Positions 51,563 through 59,583 of a stretch of 64,000 nucleotides of DNA are shown here, piece by piece. Positions within the stretch are counted from its first letter, which is position 1; each line of letters starts with the position of its first letter. This DNA comes from Mariniphaga sp964559175. GTDB taxonomy: Bacteria; Bacteroidota; Bacteroidia; Bacteroidales; Prolixibacteraceae. Both the position numbers and the translations under genes were made by a program. The stretch lies in assembly GCA_964559175.1 (NCBI GenBank), contig CAZLGT010000005.1, forward strand, positions 59,930-123,929, written 5' to 3'. A model generated the notes under the pieces. The model had not been told where the DNA came from, made no database searches, and was given only the letters and a program-made list of their open reading frames with translations.

Positions 51563-54190
51563 TTATTCCATATCTTCCGGTACTTTGTAATTCGGGGGCA
51601 GGTTCAGTTTTTTAAGCAACTCATTTACTTCCTTTTTCAATTCTATCATTTTATTTTCCCGGCCAACCATCAGCCGGTTGAAACGCTCCAGTTCGTCCAC
51701 TTTCTGTTTTAGTTCGGTTTCTGCTTTTTTTCTTTCGGATATATCGCGGGTTACACCCTGGAAACCGGCGATTTCTCCTTTATCGTTTCGGATAAATGAA
51801 ATATTCATTTCCACCCAAAGGAGCGTACCGTCGGCTTTATAGTGCTGTACTTCGATTTTTCGTGCCCTGTTTTTGTCCGATTCGGGTTGTTTTTCCTTCT
51901 CCAGTTCCTCGTGTAATATTTTTTGTAGTTTTTCCCACGTTTCGGGCGGAAATTTTTCCTCACTACTTTTTTTCAAGTGTTCATCAATGGTTTCACCCAT
52001 CATCCTTTCAATTGAACGACTCACAAAACGGATTTTAAAATTTAAGTCGGTTGTCCAAATCACATCTGACACATTTTCGGCAATCTGCCGATATTTTTGT
52101 TCACTTTTTCTATAGGCTTTTTCAATTTCTTTCCGTTGTGTAATGTCCTCGATGTACCCTTCCAGAAACATGAGTTTTCCGTCGTCATCATAAACTCCGG
52201 CTCCTCTTTCATGCACCCATCTGGTTTTTCCTTCTGCGGTAACAATCCGGTACTCGGCTTCGAAGCCGGTATGTTCTTTAACGGCAATTTCCCATTTTCT
52301 AAAAATTCCGGGTCGAAACTTTTTTTCGATGATGTCGTTGAAGGTTGGTTTGGCGTTTTCGATGAAATTTGTTGTTGGGTATCCGGTAATTTTTTCAAAC
52401 TGGTTGCTTAGATAAAGCATGGACCAGTTTTCATCGTATTTGCAGCGATAAACAAAACCCGGCAGATTCTCAACCATAGATGCAAGCATTCGCCGGCTTT
52501 CCAACAGTTTTTCTTCTGCCTTTATCTTTTCTGTAATGTATTCGGCATAAAGAATAATTCCTCCGATTGATCCATCCATCGCATGCCAGGGGCGGACTTC
52601 CCATCTGGCCCAATCAACCGACTCATCCGGATGTATATATTTATCCCGGTCGTTCCTGGTTACAATGCCTTGTAACGCTTTCCGGTGCGCCTGAAGTACT
52701 TCCTGCGACAACTCCGGAAACAAATCATAATGGTTTTTACCGATGATGTCCATGTTTCCCACACGGAAATCTTCCATGAATTTCCGGCTCACATAAATGT
52801 AGTTCATTTCATGGTCGAACACGGCAACAGCGCTGTTGGCATGTTCTACAATGTATTGCAGAAGTTCGCGGGAGTGGTTCAGTTTTTCAATGGTCTGTTT
52901 TCGTTTGGAAATGTTACGTACAAAAACCAACGCTCCGTGTTTGCCGTTAAAAATTATGGGTTCACCGGCTGTTTCTACCCAAACCTCGCTGCCGTCAATC
53001 CGGAGGAATTTTTGTTCAAACAACTCGCTTACCGATTTTTTGTCTTCATTTATAAGTTTTATTCTTTTTTTGATTTTAGTATGATAATCGGGGTGAAAGC
53101 GCTCCATCACCGGGGTACCCAAAAGTGCTGTAGCCGATTCAACTCCAAACAACCGGCAGGCAGCCGGGTTCAGATAGGCAAATTTCATATCAGACTGGAT
53201 AAAAATGGGATCGGGAGCGCCTTCAACTATAACACGAAACCGTTCTTCATTTTCTTTAAGTTTTTGCTGAACATCGTATTCTTCGGTAACGTCTCTGAAC
53301 ACAAGAACTACACCTGTGACTTTTCCCATGTCGTTCTTTATGGGCGCGCCCGAGTCGGCAATCTGGTATTCTTTTCCGTTTTTTGAAATGAGTTTGGTAT
53401 GGTTGGCCAGTCCTTCAATTTTTCCGGTTTCCAGCACTTTCTCTACCGGGTTTTTAACCTGTTGGCCGGTAAAGGAGTTTACAATGTGAAAAACCTCCTC
53501 AATTTTTTGGTTTTTTGCTTCAGATAACTTCCAGCCGGTAAGGGTTTCGGCTACGGGGTTCATCCGGGTAATCTGCCCGTTGGTATCAGTTGCAATTACT
53601 GCATCGCCTAACGATTGCAATGTTACCCTGAGGTTTTCGTGGCTTTCGTGCAGTTCGCGTGCTATTATTTTTCTTTCAATAAATTCTCCTGCCTTTGTGG
53701 CGATGGAGTCGATCAAACTTCGTTCTTCTTTCAGGAACGGCCCCTCGTATTCTTCAGGCATTTTTTCGAAGTAACAAACTTCTACTTGTCCTGCAGGTTT
53801 GTTTTTGATTTTTATTTTGGAAGACTGAACCCATGCTGTTTTTCTGAAGTTTTCAGTTTTAAATTCTTCGTTGTTGATGGCAATCCGTGCACAGGTAATT
53901 TCGGGGTATTGCCAGGCCTGCGGAACGAGGTTAACCAGTTCCTGAAAAAAATCTTTTTCCGAAATGTTTTCCCTGGTTACCAAATCACTTATCCGGTACA
54001 AATAGGAAAGTTCCTTTGTACGCTCGCCGAGCAGGTGCGATGTTCGCCTGAAGTTTTGCTGAAGTACATCCAACTGTGCCAAAAGGCTGCGGAGTTTCTG
54101 TTCAGTATTCGGGGTGTCTTTATGATTGAAAAGTGTTTTAATCTCTTCTGCCAGGGAGGGGTTTCCTGTCCATTCAGCGTCCGGATTCAT
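51563..54190 (-). CDS. Soluble GAF-like/PAS x5 sensor without kinase domain
   Basis: An 875-aa cytoplasmic protein (ATG 54190 preferred over an upstream TTG). N-terminal coiled coil (25-60), a GAF-like domain (about 60-195, RISDLVTRENISEKDFFQEL, ERSLIDSIATKAGEFIE), then five PAS/PAC units (about 200-315, 320-440, 445-565, 570-695, 700-830), e.g. ATDTNGQITRMNPVAETLTG and WTTDLNFKIRFVSRSIERMM. It ends with the coiled coil VDELERFNRLMVGRENKMIE-LKKEVNELLKKL. No catalytic output is present. It is the largest kinase-less sensor of the operon, 60 nt after the histidine kinase gene. Confidence 0.88.
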   Translation of the reverse strand: MNPDAEWTGNPSLAEEIKTLFNHKDTPNTEQKLRSLLAQLDVLQQNFRRTSHLLGERTKELSYLYRISDLVTRENISEKDFFQELVNLVPQAWQYPEITCARIAINNEEFKTENFRKTAWVQSSKIKIKNKPAGQVEVCYFEKMPEEYEGPFLKEERSLIDSIATKAGEFIERKIIARELHESHENLRVTLQSLGDAVIATDTNGQITRMNPVAETLTGWKLSEAKNQKIEEVFHIVNSFTGQQVKNPVEKVLETGKIEGLANHTKLISKNGKEYQIADSGAPIKNDMGKVTGVVLVFRDVTEEYDVQQKLKENEERFRVIVEGAPDPIFIQSDMKFAYLNPAACRLFGVESATALLGTPVMERFHPDYHTKIKKRIKLINEDKKSVSELFEQKFLRIDGSEVWVETAGEPIIFNGKHGALVFVRNISKRKQTIEKLNHSRELLQYIVEHANSAVAVFDHEMNYIYVSRKFMEDFRVGNMDIIGKNHYDLFPELSQEVLQAHRKALQGIVTRNDRDKYIHPDESVDWARWEVRPWHAMDGSIGGIILYAEYITEKIKAEEKLLESRRMLASMVENLPGFVYRCKYDENWSMLYLSNQFEKITGYPTTNFIENAKPTFNDIIEKKFRPGIFRKWEIAVKEHTGFEAEYRIVTAEGKTRWVHERGAGVYDDDGKLMFLEGYIEDITQRKEIEKAYRKSEQKYRQIAENVSDVIWTTDLNFKIRFVSRSIERMMGETIDEHLKKSSEEKFPPETWEKLQKILHEELEKEKQPESDKNRARKIEVQHYKADGTLLWVEMNISFIRNDKGEIAGFQGVTRDISERKKAETELKQKVDELERFNRLMVGRENKMIELKKEVNELLKKLNLPPNYKVPEDME

Positions 54191-54259
54191 AGTATTCAAG
54201 TTTAACCGTTACACACCAAACCGGGTGTATTCCGTTTGTCCACTAATATATGAAAAAAA

Positions 54260-55456
54260 TCAATTCTCCACGGGCAACTCAAAGAAAAACCTTGAACCTT
54301 TGCCTTTCGTGCTCTCAACGGCAATGCTTCCGTGGTGGCCTTCCACAATTTTCTTTACAATAAACAACCCCAGTCCGGTACTTTTTTCGCCACCGGTTCC
54401 GGCAGCAGTAGCTGTATTAAACGGCAGAAAGATATTTTCAAGGGCTTTGTCCGGAATGCCCACGCCCCGGTCGATTACTTCTGTTAAAACCTTTTGATCG
54501 CCGGCAGTAATCCGAACCAGAACCTCACTGTTTTTATGGGAAAATTTTACGGCATTGGTGAGCAAATTGTTTAAAACCTGCTCCATTTTTTGCCGGTCGA
54601 TATTCAAAATGACCTGTTCGGTATTGTATTCCAGTTTTATGGAAATGTTTTTTTTGCCTGCCAGCGTGTTGTTCAGGTGAATGTTACGTTTTGCCAGCTC
54701 AACAAAATCGGTGGATTCCCGGTTCAGGTTCAGTTTCCCCGATTCAATTTTAGAAATGTCGAGTAGGTCTTCAATCAATTTCAGCAGAAATTCGGCAGAA
54801 GAGTAAATGAGTTCTAAAAATTTCCGGTGTTCGGGCTGAAGTGAAATTTCATTTTCCTCAATCAGAAATTCGGCAAACGACATGATGTTTCCCAGCGGGT
54901 TACGGATGTCGTGTGCAGCCATTCCGAGAAACTGATTTTTGAGTTCGTTGAGGCGTTGCAGTTCGGCATTTTTTTTGGCCATTTCGCGTTGCAGGTTCAC
55001 CAACTCGTTATTCAGCCGACTCATCTCATTCAGCTGCTCTGAGGCCTTGCCCGCAATCTGCTCGGTGTTGTAATTTTTTTTAACCAGCGAACGGATAAAA
55101 TTGGCTTGTTCATTATTGATTTGCTGCAGCTGGTTAACAAATTTAAGCGTATCGGATGTGCTTCCGGCGCCTATCATCCACACCTTTTGGTCGAGAAAAA
55201 ATCCGGTAAAATAAAGGGGAATGACTTGTTCATTTAATGCAAGGGAAAGAGAATAATCAAATGCAATGGTGAATTTTTTAAGGTGCATTAAAAAGTCCAT
55301 TACTTTAGTTACTGCCTTGTTTTCAAATAATTTGGTAACGGGTTTATTTACAAATTCCTGCACCGGTAAATTAAAATCGTTGCGGACTATTCTTTCGATG
55401 ATTCCCTGTTCGTCACACACCAGAACAATTCCGTTCATGTATTTCTCTTTTTTCAT
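54260..55456 (-). CDS. Soluble PAS-like histidine kinase
   Basis: A 398-aa kinase. Residues 1-110 form a degenerate PAS-like sensor (GIVLVCDEQGIIERIVRND, YFTGFFLDQKVWMIGAG), followed by a coiled coil (about 115-175), HisKA with His182 (MAAHDIRNPLGNIMSF) and HATPase (NLLTNAVKFSHK, STGLGLFIVKKIVEGHHG). No receiver. It begins only 4 nt after the B12-binding gene, so it is the most likely kinase partner of that protein. Of the operon's three kinases it is the only small soluble one without a receiver. Confidence 0.92.
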   Translation of the reverse strand: MKKEKYMNGIVLVCDEQGIIERIVRNDFNLPVQEFVNKPVTKLFENKAVTKVMDFLMHLKKFTIAFDYSLSLALNEQVIPLYFTGFFLDQKVWMIGAGSTSDTLKFVNQLQQINNEQANFIRSLVKKNYNTEQIAGKASEQLNEMSRLNNELVNLQREMAKKNAELQRLNELKNQFLGMAAHDIRNPLGNIMSFAEFLIEENEISLQPEHRKFLELIYSSAEFLLKLIEDLLDISKIESGKLNLNRESTDFVELAKRNIHLNNTLAGKKNISIKLEYNTEQVILNIDRQKMEQVLNNLLTNAVKFSHKNSEVLVRITAGDQKVLTEVIDRGVGIPDKALENIFLPFNTATAAGTGGEKSTGLGLFIVKKIVEGHHGSIAVESTKGKGSRFFFELPVEN

Positions 55457-55460
55457 TGCA

Positions 55461-56519
55461 TCAGGCTACAAGTAAATTGGCTTCTTTAACTGCGTCGCTG
55501 GCATTGGGGGCGTAGCCATCGGCATCAAAATCAGACCATCTGTCGCCGAACGAATTCATTGCATTTCCGCCGATCATTATTTTCATGTTTTTCCCTGTGG
55601 CGCTTTCCCTTATTTTTCGGATGGTTTCGCGCAAAAGCGATCTGTGATAAGGCATAGCTGCCGACAAAGCCACCATGTTGGCTTCATTTTCTTCAATGGC
55701 TTTTATAATACTTGCAGCCGGCGTGTTTGCGCCGAGGTAATAGGTATCCCATCCGCCCATTTCAAAAAAATCGGTTACCATTCGTATTCCCAGTTCGTGC
55801 AACTCTCCTCCCACACAGGCGGCAACCAGCGTTTTTCCAATGCGGTTGGTAGAAAAAATATACGGATACATTTGCGCCATGATGGTTTGGGTAGAAGCAG
55901 AGCAAAAATGCTCGGTGGCTACGCTTATTTCGTTGTTGAGCCATAACCGGCCTACTTCATACTGCGATTGCTGAAAAACCTCCAGATAGATGTCTTTTAC
56001 CGGCATTTTGTTCTCCAGCGCTTCCATTACAATCCGCGAAGCTGTTCGCCGGTCGCCCCCGAGCAGGGCATCGGTGTACCGCCGGGAAGTTTTACCCGCT
56101 TCGGTAGAAGTGTCGATAAAACTTACAATTTCAGTCAGTGGTTCGTGCATGCGTTGTATGCCTTCGCCGATGAATGGCATAAACAGCGGATGGAATGATT
56201 CATCGAACATTTCCTTTAACGCTTCTCCTGTGCACTCAAGGGTTACAATCATCACTTCATCGGGAAAATTGAGCCCATGGAAAAGTCGTTTTACCCAGGC
56301 TACATATTCTCCAAAAACATCTTTATCGTCCGATGTCACTGCTTCAACCAGAAAAGGCAGGTGGTAGCCCGCATCGCGAACGCTAAGCCTGCGCCCCTCG
56401 CTGCCAAAAGGTTTCCAGAATGCAGGCTGTCTTTCGTATTGTTTTTCAACCACCTTATCTGCAATTTCAGCCTGTTTTTGCAGCACACTGTTTTCAAACT
56501 GTTTGATAATATCGTTCAT
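55461..56519 (-). CDS. B12-binding sensor with Wx9EH motif (CarH-type photoreceptor module, no DNA-binding domain)
   Basis: A 352-aa soluble protein. Residues 1-140 are an unrecognised helical domain (FLVEAVTSDDKDVFGEYVAWV). Residues about 145-225 are the four-helix B12-cap domain with Trp193 and Glu203-His204 (RLWLNNEISVATEHF), which is exactly the W-x9-EH spacing that marks adenosylcobalamin light sensors such as CarH. Residues about 228-352 are the Rossmann B12-binding domain with the lower-ligand motif GGELHELG (His241), ALSAAMP and the IGGNAM loop. There is no MerR-type HTH, so output must go through a protein partner, probably the kinase encoded 4 nt downstream. Light sensing is inference from motif; a redox or cobalamin-level sensor is the alternative. 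Confidence 0.9.
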   Translation of the reverse strand: MNDIIKQFENSVLQKQAEIADKVVEKQYERQPAFWKPFGSEGRRLSVRDAGYHLPFLVEAVTSDDKDVFGEYVAWVKRLFHGLNFPDEVMIVTLECTGEALKEMFDESFHPLFMPFIGEGIQRMHEPLTEIVSFIDTSTEAGKTSRRYTDALLGGDRRTASRIVMEALENKMPVKDIYLEVFQQSQYEVGRLWLNNEISVATEHFCSASTQTIMAQMYPYIFSTNRIGKTLVAACVGGELHELGIRMVTDFFEMGGWDTYYLGANTPAASIIKAIEENEANMVALSAAMPYHRSLLRETIRKIRESATGKNMKIMIGGNAMNSFGDRWSDFDADGYAPNASDAVKEANLLVA

Positions 56520-56567
56520 GGCTCTTTATTTTAAGGTCATAAAGTTAAAATAAATAAAACTACGGAG

Positions 56568-57863
56568 TCATTTTTCCAACAGGATTCGTTTGATTTCTTC
56601 ACTGAACAAAGCCGAAATATTTGCAGCCCAGAATCTGCCCAAATGTGTTAACCTAAAACCTCCTGAGATACTTTCGGCAAAGCCCTGTTCAATTAGCGAC
56701 TGTACTGTTTTTGAAAAATCGCCTGCAAGCGGTTCAAATTCAGATTTTTTCAGTTGTAAGCCTTCGCTCAGTCCATATATATTTCTGAGGTGAAGAAACT
56801 GCTCGTCGATTTTCATCCCAATCATCGGAGCCGCTGCAAGGTCGCTTCCCGTTTTTATAAACGCTTCTGCATTATTGTTTTGAAGGTACATGAAATTTTG
56901 AATTCTTCCTCCGGCGCCAGCGCCAAAAGCCAGTAAATCGGCATTTTTTCCGTGCGATGTAACGTAATTGGCAGTGCCGTTTACCGAATGGCCATATTGC
57001 ACCGGCGTAAAGCGTTGCCATCCGCCCAATTCAGCAAGAAACCTGTCGGCTTCCGAAAAATAGCGATACTCCTGTTTTAAATCTTCAGAAACTTTTGAAC
57101 TGCCGGGTATAGTGATTAGCGGGTAAACGCTGCACCCTGTTATTGGCGCTCCTGCCAGAAGTTGCAAATCGCGTTTCCAGGTTTCCATTGTTTGGCCTTC
57201 GAGCATGTAAATTAAGTCGATGGCAATATTGCTGAATCCGCTTTCTTTTATGGTATTCAGGGCTTCCAGTATTTTTTCGGTATTTGCCGCCCGTCCCAGT
57301 TTTTTTCTGATTTCGGTGTTGAAACTCTGAACGCCCAGACTTATCCGGTTTACACCGGCTTCTTTCATTTTGGAGCAATACTCAGGGGTAATTTCCGAGA
57401 TGGTTGATTCTACCGTGATTTCGCAATCGGGTGTGAGCGGGTAATGTTTTTTAATGGAACTGACAATTGCTGTGAGTTGCTCAGCAGGCAGAAATGTTGG
57501 TGTGCCGCCGCCAAAAAAAACAGCTTTAAAGGGCGCTGATTTTGCCCACACCGTGGAAGAAACACTTTGAATTTGTTTTAACAGCGTTTCGCAATATGCT
57601 TTAACGGTTTCCGCGCTTTCCGGTATTTGTTTGCTGTAAATGCAAAACGGACAGATGTGCTTGCAAAACGGAATGTGCACGTAAATTACGCGGTCGGTTG
57701 TCGTCGCTTCCTGCCCGAGCAAACGTGACAAAATGGACGTTGTTTCGGTTGCCGGTAACGGCCGGTAGGGAAGAATCCGGCGGGCCATGGAGGCGCTTCT
57801 GATTCGTTCCTGAAATAGAGTATTTCCCGACTTGCTTTTGTTCTGGTTAATGGTTGACTCCAT
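56568..57863 (-). CDS. Radical SAM protein of the HemN/HemW (oxygen-independent coproporphyrinogen oxidase) family
   Basis: A 431-aa radical SAM enzyme. The 4Fe-4S motif is at Cys67, Cys71, Cys74 (YVHIPFCKHICPFC), the SAM-binding GGGTP at 118-122 (VFFGGGTPTFL), with GVNRISLGVQSFN and DLIYMLEGQTMETW as in HemN/HemW/HutW. The C-terminal winged-helix-like domain is present (FLHLRNIYGL to LTHLGRFWAANI). It is the first gene of the sensory operon, 48 nt before the B12-binding gene. It may be a HutW/ChuW-like tetrapyrrole-modifying enzyme or a heme chaperone; I cannot decide. A weak promoter-like pair (TTTG, then TACATTTT after 17 nt) lies just upstream of its start. Confidence 0.88.
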   Translation of the reverse strand: MESTINQNKSKSGNTLFQERIRSASMARRILPYRPLPATETTSILSRLLGQEATTTDRVIYVHIPFCKHICPFCIYSKQIPESAETVKAYCETLLKQIQSVSSTVWAKSAPFKAVFFGGGTPTFLPAEQLTAIVSSIKKHYPLTPDCEITVESTISEITPEYCSKMKEAGVNRISLGVQSFNTEIRKKLGRAANTEKILEALNTIKESGFSNIAIDLIYMLEGQTMETWKRDLQLLAGAPITGCSVYPLITIPGSSKVSEDLKQEYRYFSEADRFLAELGGWQRFTPVQYGHSVNGTANYVTSHGKNADLLAFGAGAGGRIQNFMYLQNNNAEAFIKTGSDLAAAPMIGMKIDEQFLHLRNIYGLSEGLQLKKSEFEPLAGDFSKTVQSLIEQGFAESISGGFRLTHLGRFWAANISALFSEEIKRILLEK

Positions 57864-58035
57864 AAATAAAAATGTACGTTAAAGATTAAGAATCAAAAAG
57901 CGTAATATCCTGGCTAAAAATAGGAAAGAAAAGGAAAAAAGCAAAAAACAGTGTTTAAATGGTTCTGAGGAGGGTATTGTTTTGATTTTTGGCTTTTATG
58001 AAAAAAACAATATGGTTTGGTTCAAATTTCATTTC

Positions 58036-58088
58036 AAAAAAAAATGCCGGTAATCTGTTCGTATAAAATAAATGAAAGATTACCGGCA
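58036..58088 (-). terminator. Rho-independent terminator downstream of the small-protein group
   Basis: Read on the minus strand, a perfect 12-bp stem TGCCGGTAATCT/AGATTACCGGCA (58045-58056 with 58077-58088) with a 20-nt loop is followed by nine T (58036-58044). It begins right after the stop of the 192-aa gene. Confidence 0.9.
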
Positions 58089-58094
58089 CTATTT

Positions 58095-58673
58095 TTATGC
58101 TTTCACAAGCAATTTTGGTTGACTTTTATTAACACCCTGAATGGGCTGTTCTGTTTTCGGGATAGGTGCAAATTTAGGATCGTTACCTTTTTTCATCCTG
58201 TCATTTAACATCTTTTCCCACTTTTCAATCAATTGCAACTCTCCCGATAAAGTTAAACTATCATGTTCGTCATTATATATCTCAATCAGAACATTGGGTA
58301 TAGTTCTATCCTTTGGGTAAAAGCAAAGTTCAAGTTTGTCAATTACATCGTAGTGTTCTTTTTTTGAGCCAATTTCACGTTTTGAACAGAATTTACTGCA
58401 TTTTCGAAAATCTTTAAGATTTATTTTAACAGCAATCTCAGTAGTTTCTCTTTTTTTAAAGAAAAATAACTGATTCGCTGTTTCATCGAGACCGATAACA
58501 AAATCGCCGCAAAATTCATGTTGAGTGATGCTGGAATTATCAGTTTGTGCCATTTCGGTAAGTTTGCAAAACAAATTCTTTTTCTTTTTTTTCCTGCTGT
58601 ATCCTGTTACAGCAAAGGGGAATATAACAATTACAAGAAATACAATTGTTATAATTAATGTTCCTGAATCCAT
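58095..58673 (-). CDS. Membrane-anchored hypothetical protein
   Basis: A 192-aa protein with one N-terminal transmembrane helix (LIITIVFLVIVIFPFAVTGY) followed by a basic patch (SRKKKKK) that should stay in the cytoplasm, and a soluble domain of about 150 residues rich in charged residues. It has a LFFFKKRETTEIAVKINLKD stretch reminiscent of PH-like or DUF-type lipid or protein binding folds, but I recognise no family. It is followed immediately by a strong terminator. Function unknown. Confidence 0.7.
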   Translation of the reverse strand: MDSGTLIITIVFLVIVIFPFAVTGYSRKKKKKNLFCKLTEMAQTDNSSITQHEFCGDFVIGLDETANQLFFFKKRETTEIAVKINLKDFRKCSKFCSKREIGSKKEHYDVIDKLELCFYPKDRTIPNVLIEIYNDEHDSLTLSGELQLIEKWEKMLNDRMKKGNDPKFAPIPKTEQPIQGVNKSQPKLLVKA

Positions 58674-58777
58674 TTTAAAAATTTTAAGTATGTAATACGT
58701 ATTAAATAGCTGTAAAATATTTTAGTTTCTACAGCACAGGTACCGGCTTCACATTGCCTTTATGTTTTTAAAATGAA

Positions 58778-59146
58778 TTACCAGAAATAGTGGAAGGGAA
58801 AAATGATGTCTTTCTTCCGGAGCCGTACAGGAATGTTGAACGATTGAAAAACATACCTGTTAATTGATTTTGAACACGTTTGTTCAATAACATTTATAAC
58901 GCCTGCCGGTATTTTATTTGAAAAGAATGTATATGTATCGAACCAGGGCGACTGAGCTGTGAACTGAATTTTTAACGGCAGGGCAAAGCTTTTCTGATGA
59001 ACCGGAACGCTGTAATAACTGGTTTCAGATTTAGCCTGCTGCTGGTCTGGAAAAAAGAAAGTATGGTTGTTCAGAAATACGCAGGTAAAATACACGGCAG
59101 TGCAATAAAGCACTGAAGCAACTATGAACCCTGATATTTTTACCAT
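58778..59146 (-). CDS. Small hypothetical protein with N-terminal membrane helix
   Basis: A 122-aa protein (ATG 59146; a GTG three codons upstream is also possible). A hydrophobic N-terminus (ISGFIVASVLYCTAVYFTCVF) acts as signal anchor, and the rest contains several phenylalanines and a basic RLRKKDIIFPFHYFW end. No recognised family. It stands between two other small membrane proteins, spaced by 66-104 nt. Confidence 0.6.
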   Translation of the reverse strand: MVKISGFIVASVLYCTAVYFTCVFLNNHTFFFPDQQQAKSETSYYSVPVHQKSFALPLKIQFTAQSPWFDTYTFFSNKIPAGVINVIEQTCSKSINRYVFQSFNIPVRLRKKDIIFPFHYFW

Positions 59147-59211
59147 TTTTTTCACGGCATAAAGATATGCTGAATATTGTCAGGATATTCACCTTGAATC
59201 ATATCTTATTT

Positions 59212-59532
59212 CTAATTCTTTTTCTTAGGTAATTTGAATAAATCGAAGGCAGAAATCCATAATATCCAAATGATTAATACGAATAAGATTAAAATCCAGC
59301 TTACTAATGAGGATAAACCCATTTGCTGTAGTCCTTTGGAGATTACGTAACTAAATGTTGCAGGCAGGACAGTTAAAATAACTCCAGTCATGCGTCGGCT
59401 GGAATCTACAGTAAGTCTGGAATTGCAATTTTTACAGTTCCAAATGGAATATGTAGATTTAAACGCAACACTTTTGAAATATTCCAAAAATGAATACCTG
59501 TATCCGCAATTTGGACAAGTTCTGCTTTTCAT
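59212..59532 (-). CDS. Zinc-ribbon (CxxC-x23-CxxC) protein with two membrane helices
   Basis: A 106-aa protein. The N-terminus has CPNCGYRYSF and, 23 residues on, WNCKNCNSRL, a paired-CxxC zinc ribbon of the cxxc_20_cxxc type. Two transmembrane helices follow (VILTVLPATFSYVISKGL and SWILILFVLIIWILWISAF), ending in a basic tail. The family is small and uncharacterised; a role at the inner membrane is inferred only from the topology. Confidence 0.75.
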   Translation of the reverse strand: MKSRTCPNCGYRYSFLEYFKSVAFKSTYSIWNCKNCNSRLTVDSSRRMTGVILTVLPATFSYVISKGLQQMGLSSLVSWILILFVLIIWILWISAFDLFKLPKKKN

Positions 59533-59583
59533 AATTTCAAATTTTTGAAAAATTTCTGATATATATCTATTTTCTATGATTCT

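Noticed and set aside
52685..53386. 233-codon plus-strand frame opposite the five-PAS gene
   Set aside because: Antisense shadow of a coding frame, phenylalanine-rich nonsense sequence.
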